A stretch of 7,764 nucleotides of DNA, from positions 1 through 7,764 of the forward strand of contig JAJXXG010000305.1 of NCBI GenBank assembly GCA_021781255.1. Direction: 5' to 3'. The notes below the pieces were generated by a model. It was not told the origin of the DNA and did no database searches. It saw only the letters and a program-made list of their open reading frames with translations. Positions within the stretch are counted from its first letter, which is position 1, and each line of letters opens with the position of its first letter. This document shows, piece after piece, positions 1 through 5,510 of the stretch. This DNA is from Acidobacteriota bacterium. GTDB lineage: Bacteria; Acidobacteriota; Terriglobia; Terriglobales; Acidobacteriaceae. The position numbers were made by a program, and so were the translations under genes.

Positions 1-1
1 G

Positions 2-892
2 GTGGAGCAGCACGCGCAGACCCTCGACCACGCCGTTGCTTACTTCAACACGGACGTAGGAGTCTCCGGCCCGGATTTCACCGCCTCCGCCGTGCCCTCG
101 CTCAAGCAGTTCGTCCGCGAGATTACTGAGTCCGTTCCCAGCCCGCTGGGTGGCACGGTTTACGAAGAGTGGAGGCTCAACCGCGCCAGAAGCAAACAAC
201 ACAGCGGCTCCGACGCGGCGCCCCAGCCCGACGAACAGGTGCAAGTCGGCAATCTCGGCTCCGGGTCGGATTTCACCCCGTTCCTGCAACATGCGGGCGT
301 GCCCTCCACCGATGTCGGCTCCGACGGCCCGTATGGCGTCTACCACTCGACCTTCGACGACTATGCCTGGTTCACCGAGAACGCCGACCCGCACTTCGTT
401 TACCTGAAGGAAATGGCGCGGGTTTTTGGTCTGGAGGCGCTGCGCATGGCCGATGCAGACGTGCTGCCCTACGACTACGAAGCGTATGCGCATGAGATCG
501 CTACGTATCTGGACGCTGCCAAAAGCAAAGCAGCCGATACCGGTCTCAGCAAGCTGGACTTCAGCGCCGCACAAGCAGCGGCAGCGCGCTTTGCCGCCTC
601 GGCGGCCAGGGCCCATGCAGCGCAGGCAGCGCCCTCCGGCAACCTTGCCCGGCTGAACGAGGCCCTGCGCCAGACCGAAACCGCGCTGCTGTCTCCCACA
701 GGTCTTCCCAACCGGCCCTGGTACCGGCACACGATTTACGCTCCCGGCGAATACACCGGCTATGCGGCCGTGGTCATTCCCGGCGTGAATGAGGCCATTG
801 ACGCGCATGATGCCGGGCTGGCCGCCGAGCAGTTGACTGTTCTGGCGCAGGCGCTGGACCGCGCATCGCAAACCCTTGATTCCGCGCATTAA
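2..892 (+). CDS. M28 family peptidase, glutamate carboxypeptidase II-like (3' part only)
   Basis: This is the C-terminal 296 codons of a zinc peptidase of the M28B/glutamate carboxypeptidase II (GCPII, transferrin-receptor-like) family. The frame is open to the window edge, so the GTG at base 2 is not a credible start. The Asp of AYFNTD (residue 18 of the visible part) matches the GCPII zinc ligand D453. The LGSGSDF segment matches the LGSGNDF substrate loop. The His of VYHSTFDDY (residue 115) matches the last zinc ligand, H553. The first ligands (His, Asp and the Glu-Glu pair) should lie upstream of the window. Residues about 175-290 match the helical TFR dimerisation domain, with LPNRPWYRHTIYAP close to the GCPII segment LPDRPFYRHVIYAP, and include an alanine-rich stretch. 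The family usually works outside the cytoplasm on C-terminal Glu/Asp peptides; the substrate here is unknown. The family call is strong from the ordered motifs. Confidence 0.9.
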   Translation: MEQHAQTLDHAVAYFNTDVGVSGPDFTASAVPSLKQFVREITESVPSPLGGTVYEEWRLNRARSKQHSGSDAAPQPDEQVQVGNLGSGSDFTPFLQHAGVPSTDVGSDGPYGVYHSTFDDYAWFTENADPHFVYLKEMARVFGLEALRMADADVLPYDYEAYAHEIATYLDAAKSKAADTGLSKLDFSAAQAAAARFAASAARAHAAQAAPSGNLARLNEALRQTETALLSPTGLPNRPWYRHTIYAPGEYTGYAAVVIPGVNEAIDAHDAGLAAEQLTVLAQALDRASQTLDSAH

Positions 893-936
893 AACAGCAC
901 ACAACCGGAGCTGGAATTCCGCCGGAAAGGCAGATG

Positions 937-958
937 AAATGTGATTCAGGTCACACAT
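937..958. promoter_or_regulatory. CRP/FNR-family operator (perfect TGTGA-N6-TCACA palindrome)
   Basis: The half-sites TGTGA (940-944) and TCACA (951-955) are exact inverted repeats with the 6-bp spacer typical of CRP. The upstream flank AAA also matches the extended E. coli CRP consensus, and by hand count 17 of 22 positions agree. The centre lies between 947 and 948, about 60 bp before the transcription start predicted from the TTGACC/TATCGT promoter. That is close to the class I CRP position of -61.5. It lies between the peptidase gene and ccmE, so the ccm operon is the natural target. Which CRP/FNR-family protein binds is unknown; the core is less like an FNR site (TTGAT-N4-ATCAA). Confidence 0.6.
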
Positions 959-972
959 CCTTCGCAGGATGG

Positions 973-1001
973 TTGACCCCACTCCCTTCCGCTCGTATCG
1001 T
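973..1001 (+). promoter_or_regulatory. Candidate sigma-70-type promoter of the ccm operon
   Basis: TTGACC (973-978) matches 5 of 6 bases of the -35 consensus. It is followed after exactly 17 bp by TATCGT (996-1001), which matches 4 of 6 bases of the -10 consensus. The predicted transcription start is near 1007-1009, almost on the first codons of ccmE, so the mRNA would have little or no leader. This agrees with the lack of a Shine-Dalgarno sequence before ccmE. The spacing to the CRP-like palindrome supports the assignment, but the -10 box is weak. Confidence 0.4.
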
Positions 1002-1003
1002 TG

Positions 1004-1537
1004 ATGTTGACTATGAAGATTTCCCCGAACACTTTGCGGATTGGCATTGCGGTCGCCGTTATTGTTGGCACCATTGCCTGGCTCGCGATCTCCGGCGCCC
1101 AGGCCAGCAAGAGCTACTACGTCACCATCGCCGAACTCGGCGGCATGGGCGACAAGGCCTACCACAGCAATCTGCGCGTCGAGGGATTCGTAAAGCCGGG
1201 CTCCATTGAGCAGAGCGGCCCCAACGTCACGTTCTTGCTGGATGAGTTTGAGAGCCACTCTCCCAAGGCCGCAACGGGCCGCGTGCTCAAGGTTGTGTAC
1301 AAGGGCTCTGAGCCGCCGCCGGACACCTTCAAGGACGATTCGCAGGCCCTGGCCATGGGCACCTATGGACGCGATGGCGTCTTCCACGCCACGGTACTGC
1401 AGGCTAAGTGCGCCAGCAAATACGGGCCAACCCAGCCCGGCGCCACACCCGCGCAGCCAGCCGCAGCGCCCGCCAGTTCGCGGTCTGCCGCCGCCACGCC
1501 CGCTTCACGCCCCGGCAACTTGGCTACTGCAAACTAA
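1004..1537 (+). CDS. ccmE: Cytochrome c maturation protein CcmE, Cys-type haem chaperone
   Basis: CcmE is the membrane-anchored periplasmic haem chaperone that takes haem from CcmC and passes it to the ligation step of cytochrome c assembly. From ATG 1004 the protein has 177 residues: a short cytoplasmic N-terminus, one membrane helix at about 12-31, then an OB-fold beta-barrel with family motifs RVEGFVKPGSI, VVYKG-PPPDTF and GTYGRDGVFHATVL. The haem site reads KCASKY: Cys136 and Tyr140 (C-x-x-x-Y) stand where most CcmE proteins have the haem-binding His and Tyr of HxxxY. Such Cys-type CcmE proteins are known from the System I* Ccm systems of some sulfate reducers and archaea. About 35 Ala/Pro/Ser-rich residues follow as a flexible tail, making it longer than the usual 140-160. 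TTG 1001, ATG 1004 and ATG 1013 are all possible starts and none has a Shine-Dalgarno site. The predicted promoter would favour 1013. The stop lies 4 bp before ccmA. Confidence 0.9.
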   Translation: MLTMKISPNTLRIGIAVAVIVGTIAWLAISGAQASKSYYVTIAELGGMGDKAYHSNLRVEGFVKPGSIEQSGPNVTFLLDEFESHSPKAATGRVLKVVYKGSEPPPDTFKDDSQALAMGTYGRDGVFHATVLQAKCASKYGPTQPGATPAQPAAAPASSRSAAATPASRPGNLATAN

Positions 1538-1541
1538 CCGC

Positions 1542-2225
1542 ATGACAGCGCCCGCTACAGAGGCCGCCAGCTCGCCCCTTTGCGCCCGTCTTGACCAGGT
1601 CTCAAAGCTCTTCGGCTCCTTCGCAGCGCTGCGCCAGGTCTCTGTGGATCTTGAGCCCGGACGCTGCTACGTCCTCATCGGCGAAAACGGCGCGGGGAAG
1701 TCAACGCTGCTGCGCATTCTGGCCGGCCTGCTGCGCCCCAGCCATGGCACCATCAAAGTCTTCGGCAACAACGAGCCCCACGAGGTGCGCGGGCGCATCG
1801 GCTACATGAGCCACGCGCCCATGCTCTACGACGAGTTGACCGCCCAGGAGAATCTGCGCTACTTCGCCAGCCTCTACCCCCTGCGCGCGTGCCTTGCACC
1901 GGCAGAAGCGCTGCGCATGGTGGGGCTGGACCCGGACCTGACCCGCACTCTCGGCCAATACTCGCAGGGCATGCGCCAGCGCACCTCACTAGCCCGCGTG
2001 CTGCTGCCGGCTCCGGAACTGCTCCTGCTCGACGAGCCGTTCTCCAACATGGACGTGGAGAGCGCCCGCCTGATGGTTGAGTTGCTCGCCGGGTTCCGCC
2101 ACGGCAGCCGCACCATCGTCATCACCACCCACCAGCGCGAGCTGGCCGCCCCCATCGCAGACTGGGTGCTTGCCCTGCGCGCGGGCCGTGTGGCGTCCTT
2201 TGAACACGGGAGCCCAACGCTATGA
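1542..2225 (+). CDS. ccmA: Haem exporter/CcmE-release ATPase CcmA (ABC transporter ATP-binding subunit)
   Basis: CcmA is the cytoplasmic ATPase of the CcmAB(CD) complex; its ATP hydrolysis releases haem-loaded CcmE from CcmC. The 227-residue protein has a complete ABC domain: Walker A GENGAGKST (47-55), signature YSQGMRQR (140-147), Walker B LLLLDEP (160-166) and the switch His in ITTH (197). The Q-loop position holds His (YMSHAPML, H91), as in E. coli CcmA (GHQPG), which separates it from ordinary ABC importers. ATG 1542 is chosen because it follows the ccmE stop by 4 bp. The same frame is open further upstream, but there it overlaps ccmE and shows no family similarity. There is no clear Shine-Dalgarno site, so translation probably couples to ccmE. 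The end overlaps the next gene by ATGA (2222-2225). The family assignment rests on these motifs and on the ccmE, ccmB and ccmC neighbours. Confidence 0.93.
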   Translation: MTAPATEAASSPLCARLDQVSKLFGSFAALRQVSVDLEPGRCYVLIGENGAGKSTLLRILAGLLRPSHGTIKVFGNNEPHEVRGRIGYMSHAPMLYDELTAQENLRYFASLYPLRACLAPAEALRMVGLDPDLTRTLGQYSQGMRQRTSLARVLLPAPELLLLDEPFSNMDVESARLMVELLAGFRHGSRTIVITTHQRELAAPIADWVLALRAGRVASFEHGSPTL

Positions 2226-2713
2226 AGACCAACGGCGCGCGCTTCCTTGAAACACTGGGCATCGCATTCGAGCTGCGCGAATACGATGTAGACCCGGAGG
2301 ATTTGTCCGCGATGACCGTGGCCAGGAAGATCGGCATGCCGGCCGAGCAAGTCTTCAAGACGCTGCTGACCACTGGCGGACCGGGCACGTACGTCTTTGC
2401 CGTTATTCCCGGAGATGCCGAACTGGACTTCAAGAAACTGGCCCGCGTGGCGAACCTGCGCAAAGCCGAGATGGTTTCCCTCAAGGACGTGCAGCCGCTG
2501 ACCGGCTACATCCGCGGCGGCGTTACCGTCTTCGGCGCTAAGAAGCCCTACCCCGTTTTCGTGGATGAGACCGCGATTCTCTTCGACCGAATCAGCGTCT
2601 CTGCGGGAACTCGCGGAACGCAGCTTATCCTGAGTCCGAACGACTATCTGCGCGCCGCGGAAGCCCAAACCGCAGACCTGACGAAATCCAACGCCCCGGA
2701 GGGCCGCGCCTGA
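2222..2713 (+). CDS. ybaK: YbaK/EbsC-type aminoacyl-tRNA deacylase
   Basis: YbaK proteins hydrolyse mischarged Cys-tRNA(Pro) (and Cys-tRNA(Cys)) in the cytoplasm as free-standing editing enzymes. The 163-residue length is normal for the family. Lys46 in VFKTLL falls at the same position as the essential Lys46 of E. coli YbaK. Other matches are LDFKKLARV (about 68-76), GYIRGG (95-100), GAKKPYPVFVD (105-115) and SVSAGTRG (125-132). The loop usually written GxxxP reads GGVTV (99-103), so the conserved Pro appears to be Val103. The gene sits inside the ccm operon, overlapping ccmA by 4 bp (ATGA) and ccmB by 1 bp (TGATG). A GGGAG at 2208-2212 is a fair ribosome binding site. It could edit another aminoacyl-tRNA, since specificity cannot be read from sequence alone. 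Its link to cytochrome c maturation is unknown; one idea is protection of Cys/Pro decoding in Cys-dependent cytochromes. Confidence 0.88.
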   Translation: MKTNGARFLETLGIAFELREYDVDPEDLSAMTVARKIGMPAEQVFKTLLTTGGPGTYVFAVIPGDAELDFKKLARVANLRKAEMVSLKDVQPLTGYIRGGVTVFGAKKPYPVFVDETAILFDRISVSAGTRGTQLILSPNDYLRAAEAQTADLTKSNAPEGRA

Positions 2714-3381
2714 TGCCCCGCGCCCTCTGGACTCATCTCGTAAAAGACTTGCGCATCGAGTGGCGCTCGCTCGACGCAATTGTTTCAATGCTGTTCTTCT
2801 CCGGGCTGGTCGTGGTGCTGTTCTCCATCGCATTCGACCCGCGCGGAGCATTCTCGCAGCAGATCGCCGGCGGCGTGCTGTGCGTGGCCACGATGTTTGC
2901 CTCCGTGAGCGCGCTTAACCAGGCATGGGCGCGGGAGATTCGCCACCAGGTGATGGACGCTCAGCGCATGGTGCCCTCCTCCGGCGCAGAACTTTTTCTG
3001 GCAAAAGCGATTGCGAATTTTCTCTTCGTCTCCATCGTCCAGGTGCTGCTGGCTCCGTTCTTTTTCATCTTTTATAACCTCCACATCGCGGGGCAGGCCT
3101 GGCTGCTGGCGCTGGTTCTGCCTCTCGGCACCTGGGCGCTGGTGGGTAATGGCATTTTCTTTGCCGCGCTGTCGATTCGCAGCCGCAACCGCGAGCTGCT
3201 GCTGTCGCTGATTCTGTTTCCGATCTTCATTCCGGCGCTGCTGGCCATGGTGCAGGCCACCACGGCCATCCTCACTGGCGAAAGCGACCCGTCGCTCTGG
3301 ATCAAGATGCTGGTTGGATACGACATCATCTTCACCACCGTGAGCTTGCTGCTGTTCGACGTCGTCTTCCACGCGGAGTAG
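2713..3381 (+). CDS. ccmB: Haem exporter membrane subunit CcmB
   Basis: CcmB is the integral membrane partner of CcmA. The 222 residues match the family's usual length (E. coli about 220). They hold six hydrophobic segments at about 23-41, 52-70, 99-122, 127-152, 161-185 and 197-217. Family-like features are the N-terminal KDLRIEWRS stretch, the ALNQAWAREIR-to-MVPSSGAELFLAK cytoplasmic loop (68-98), which resembles the coupling region seen in CcmB, and LILFPIFIPAL (166-176). The ATG shares its A with the stop of the upstream deacylase gene (TGATG), and GGAGG at 2698-2702 lies 10 bp before it, so translational coupling is likely. The gene is separated from its partner ccmA by the ybaK-like gene, which is unusual. 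The assignment is supported by position and topology as well as by sequence. Confidence 0.9.
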   Translation: MPRALWTHLVKDLRIEWRSLDAIVSMLFFSGLVVVLFSIAFDPRGAFSQQIAGGVLCVATMFASVSALNQAWAREIRHQVMDAQRMVPSSGAELFLAKAIANFLFVSIVQVLLAPFFFIFYNLHIAGQAWLLALVLPLGTWALVGNGIFFAALSIRSRNRELLLSLILFPIFIPALLAMVQATTAILTGESDPSLWIKMLVGYDIIFTTVSLLLFDVVFHAE

Positions 3382-3423
3382 GTCATCCACCCGCCGATGG
3401 AGACCCCACCGCCGCGCGCATCG

Positions 3424-3447
3424 TAAACTGATAGAGTTCGTTCAGGA
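3424..3447 (+). promoter_or_regulatory. -10-like TAAACT box and Shine-Dalgarno site before ccmC
   Basis: The 73-bp gap between ccmB and ccmC carries TAAACT at 3424-3429, an AT-rich island in GC-rich DNA that matches 4 of 6 bases of TATAAT. AGGA at 3444-3447 lies 7 bp before the ccmC ATG and is a good ribosome binding site. I see no convincing -35 hexamer at the right distance. The same TAAACT word occurs at a similar distance before aroF, which supports a promoter role. If real, ccmC and ccmD can be transcribed apart from ccmE-A-ybaK-B. Confidence 0.35.
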
Positions 3448-3454
3448 TGTTCGC

Positions 3455-4159
3455 ATGAAAAAGCTTGCCATAGGCCTCTACGCCGCCGTCACCATCGCTC
3501 TGATGCTCTGGGGCTACTACCAGGCCATCTATGTTGCGCCAACAGACGCCATGCAGGGCGAAATCTTCCGCATTATTTTCTACCACGTGCCGTCGGCAAT
3601 CGTGGCCTTCGTCTTTTTTGGCATCAGCCTCCTCGGCTCCATCGGCTTTCTGTCGTTCCGGCGCAACCAGCCGGAGTGGGCACAGGTCTCAGATGCCTGG
3701 GCGCTGGCCGGGGCTGAGGTGGGCGTGGTCTTCTGCACCGTTGTCCTGACCACCGGGCCCATGTGGGGCCGCCGCGCATGGGGCATCTGGTGGACATGGG
3801 ACGCGCGCCTCACCACCACGCTCGTGCTGTGGCTCATCTACGTCAGCTATCTGCTGCTGCGGCGCTTCGCCGCCGGGCCGCAGGTGCAGACTCTGGCCGC
3901 CGTGCTTGGCATCTTCGGCGCGCTCGACGTGCCCATCGTTTACATGTCCAACCGCTGGTGGCGCACCCAGCATCCGGCGCCTGTGTTCGGCGGCGCGCAA
4001 GGCTCGGGCATGGACAAATCCATGCTGGTGCCTTTCCTCTGGAACATGCTGGCGTGGTTTGCGTGGGGAGTGTTCATCCTCATCCTGCGCTATAACGTGG
4101 AGCGCAAACACCAGCAGTATGCCGCCGAGGAAGCCCAGGCGGCCCTCGAGAGCGCCTGA
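3455..4159 (+). CDS. ccmC: Haem handling protein CcmC (haem transfer to CcmE)
   Basis: CcmC binds haem at the outer face of the inner membrane and loads it onto CcmE. The 234-residue protein carries the tryptophan-rich WWD domain at about 104-118 (WGRRAWGIWWTWDAR). It has a conserved His on each side: H44 in FYHVP and H173 in RTQHP, equivalent to the axial haem ligands H60 and H184 of E. coli CcmC. About six membrane helices are visible (roughly 5-25, 45-68, 85-102, 120-137, 145-165 and 190-212), with the WWD loop between helices 3 and 4. The C-terminus is charged and cytoplasmic. Absence of the larger CcmF-type N- and C-terminal regions, and the length, separate it from CcmF and from CcsA. 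The ATG follows a good AGGA site. ccmD begins 35 bp downstream, which fits the known CcmC-CcmD partnership. Together with Cys-type CcmE it should form the haem-loading half of the pathway. Confidence 0.93.
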   Translation: MKKLAIGLYAAVTIALMLWGYYQAIYVAPTDAMQGEIFRIIFYHVPSAIVAFVFFGISLLGSIGFLSFRRNQPEWAQVSDAWALAGAEVGVVFCTVVLTTGPMWGRRAWGIWWTWDARLTTTLVLWLIYVSYLLLRRFAAGPQVQTLAAVLGIFGALDVPIVYMSNRWWRTQHPAPVFGGAQGSGMDKSMLVPFLWNMLAWFAWGVFILILRYNVERKHQQYAAEEAQAALESA

Positions 4160-4185
4160 GCGCGGGCAGTATCGTATCCGAGACG

Positions 4186-4191
4186 AGGAGG
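4186..4191 (+). promoter_or_regulatory. Strong Shine-Dalgarno sequence of ccmD
   Basis: AGGAGG lies 3 bp before ATG 4195, and the overlapping GAGG at 4185-4188 gives a more usual 6-bp spacing. This is the best ribosome binding site in the window. It supports the very short downstream frame as a real gene. Confidence 0.6.
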
Positions 4192-4194
4192 AAT

Positions 4195-4344
4195 ATGGAT
4201 CAAGCAGCCGTACTCGACCACGAATTTGTTGTTGCCGCCTACACCATCACGTGGGTTATCCAGTTGAGCTACCTGGCCTGGCTGGGCCTGAAGTGGCGCG
4301 CGGAAAAGCGCAACGCCGAACGCAGGGCGCGCAGCGCCAGCTGA
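4195..4344 (+). CDS. ccmD: Small haem exporter protein CcmD
   Basis: CcmD is a small single-helix membrane protein that stabilises the CcmC-CcmE complex and is needed for release of loaded CcmE. The frame has 49 codons, ATG to TGA. An N-terminal part of about 12 residues (MDQAAVLDHEFV) leads into a hydrophobic stretch at about 12-33 (VVAAYTITW, then VIQLSYLAWLGL). A strongly basic tail follows (KWRAEKRNAERRAR). This topology (short periplasmic start, aromatic-containing helix, positive cytoplasmic tail) is typical of CcmD. It follows ccmC by 35 bp with a very strong AGGAGG site. CcmD sequences are poorly conserved, so the identification rests on size, topology and position. It is the last gene of the ccm cluster in this window; no ccmF, ccmG or ccmH follows. 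Confidence 0.82.
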   Translation: MDQAAVLDHEFVVAAYTITWVIQLSYLAWLGLKWRAEKRNAERRARSAS

Positions 4345-4407
4345 GGCCTTGCCGGAGGGACCGGACGCCCGTCTGAAAACAGCAGGCTCCGTTCACCCAG
4401 AATGCTC

Positions 4408-4425
4408 TAAACTAATGGTCTGAGG
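4408..4425 (+). promoter_or_regulatory. -10-like TAAACT box and Shine-Dalgarno site before aroF
   Basis: TAAACT (4408-4413) lies in the 89-bp gap between ccmD and aroF, and GAGG (4422-4425) lies 8 bp before ATG 4434. The word matches the one before ccmC (3424-3429), in both cases 26-31 bp before the start codon. No clear -35 box is visible. This suggests that aroF has its own promoter rather than depending on ccm read-through. Confidence 0.35.
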
Positions 4426-4433
4426 CGCAAGTG

Positions 4434-5510
4434 ATGTTAGTCGTAATGAAGGCGCAGGCCACGCCGGAGGAAATTCAGGCGGTCTGCGAACATATCGAGC
4501 AATTAGGGTTCCGTGCCCATCCGCTTCCCGGCGCACAGCGCACCGCCATCGGCATCACCGGCAATCCGGGAGAGATTGATCGCGGCAACTTCGAGGATCT
4601 GGCCGGCGTGGCGGATGTCATCCGCGTCTCCAAGCCCTACAAGCTGGCCAGCCGCGACGTAAAGGAAGAAGACACCGTCATCCGCTTTCCCGGCACGGAC
4701 GCCACCATCGGCGGGCGCGATCTGGCCATCGTTGCAGGCCCCTGCTCCATCGAGAGCCGCGAGCAGGCCTTCGCCATCGCCGAGCAGGTGGCGGCAATCG
4801 GCGCGCAGTTCTTCCGCGGAGGCGCCTACAAGCCCCGCACTTCGCCCTATGCCTTCCAAGGGCTGGGCATTGAGGCGCTGCGCATCATGGCTGAAATCCG
4901 CGCGCGCTTCGGCATGCGCATTATCACCGAGGCCATTGACAACGAAACCCTCGACCTGGTGGCCGAGTGGGCCGACGTCATCCAGATCGGCGCGCGCAAC
5001 ATGCAGAACTTTTCGCTGCTGAAGCACGCCGGCCGCCTGCGCAAGCCCGTGCTGCTGAAGCGCGGCATGAGCGCCACCCTCGACGAGTTCCTGATGGCCG
5101 CCGAGTACATCATGAGCGAGGGCAACTACGAGGTCATTCTCTGCGAGCGCGGCGTGCGCACCTTTGCCGACCACACCCGCAACACGCTGGACCTGAGCAT
5201 TGTGCCCGCGGTGCAGCGTCTCAGCCATCTGCCCATCCTGGTCGATCCAAGCCACGGCACCGGCAAGCGCGACAAGGTGCTGCCCATGGCCCGCGCGGCG
5301 GTTGCCGTCGGCGCGGACGGCATCCTTGTTGAAGTGCATCATCAGCCGGAAAAGGCGCTCTCCGATGGGCCCCAGTCCATCTATCCCAGCCAATTCGCCG
5401 AGATGATGGACGAAATCGAGCAGATCGCCCCGGTCGTGCATCGCACTCTGCCCCGCGGCATCCACGTCGAAACCGCTGTTGCGGGTACGCATGACGGCCA
5501 AGCCAGCTAA
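4434..5510 (+). CDS. aroF: 3-deoxy-7-phosphoheptulonate (DAHP) synthase, type I-beta with N-terminal regulatory domain
   Basis: This enzyme joins phosphoenolpyruvate and erythrose 4-phosphate to give DAHP, the first step of the shikimate pathway, in the cytoplasm. The 358 residues align along the whole length with the Thermotoga maritima enzyme. Residues 1-70 form the ferredoxin-like (ACT-like) domain that confers tyrosine/phenylalanine feedback inhibition in that enzyme. The rest is the TIM barrel. Metal ligands are all present: C104 (AGPCS), H274 (DPSHG), E300 (LVEVH) and D311 (LSDGPQS). Substrate motifs KPRTSPY (133-139), [11 protein letters not shown] (183-193), LLKRG (207-211) and ERGVRTF (238-244) are intact. 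ATG 4434 is preferred because its start MLVVMK mirrors the MIVVLK start of the Thermotoga protein; GTG 4431 is only one codon earlier. The end overlaps the following lipoprotein gene by 20 bp. Nothing appears broken, so it should be active and allosterically regulated. Confidence 0.96.
   Translation: MLVVMKAQATPEEIQAVCEHIEQLGFRAHPLPGAQRTAIGITGNPGEIDRGNFEDLAGVADVIRVSKPYKLASRDVKEEDTVIRFPGTDATIGGRDLAIVAGPCSIESREQAFAIAEQVAAIGAQFFRGGAYKPRTSPYAFQGLGIEALRIMAEIRARFGMRIITEAIDNETLDLVAEWADVIQIGARNMQNFSLLKHAGRLRKPVLLKRGMSATLDEFLMAAEYIMSEGNYEVILCERGVRTFADHTRNTLDLSIVPAVQRLSHLPILVDPSHGTGKRDKVLPMARAAVAVGADGILVEVHHQPEKALSDGPQSIYPSQFAEMMDEIEQIAPVVHRTLPRGIHVETAVAGTHDGQAS

Noticed and set aside
2..4. GTG at base 2 as the start of the M28 peptidase
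   Set aside because: The protein lacks the first zinc ligands and begins in mid-domain, so the gene is cut by the window edge.
911..927. GGAATTCC and TTCCG-C-CGGAA palindromes after the peptidase gene
   Set aside because: The stem is only 5 bp with a 1-base loop and no T-run follows, so it is not a credible terminator.
1206..1541. Upstream extension of the ccmA frame by 112 codons
   Set aside because: It lies within ccmE in another frame and has the Arg/Pro-rich look of an out-of-frame translation. ABC similarity begins after 1542.
1874..2851. A 325-codon minus-strand open frame across ccmA, the deacylase gene and the start of ccmB
   Set aside because: The plus-strand genes are clear and overlap each other tightly. 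The antisense product is Arg/Ala-rich without domain signals.
4350..4380. Possible terminator after ccmD (CCGG-CCGG and GACG-CGTC repeats)
   Set aside because: Stems are 4 bp, overlap each other and lack a T-tract, so they are expected by chance in GC-rich DNA.
436..4890. Recurring GCGCTGCGCAT word in several genes
   Set aside because: It encodes Ala-Leu-Arg-Met/Ile in each case and reflects codon preference, not a repeat element.
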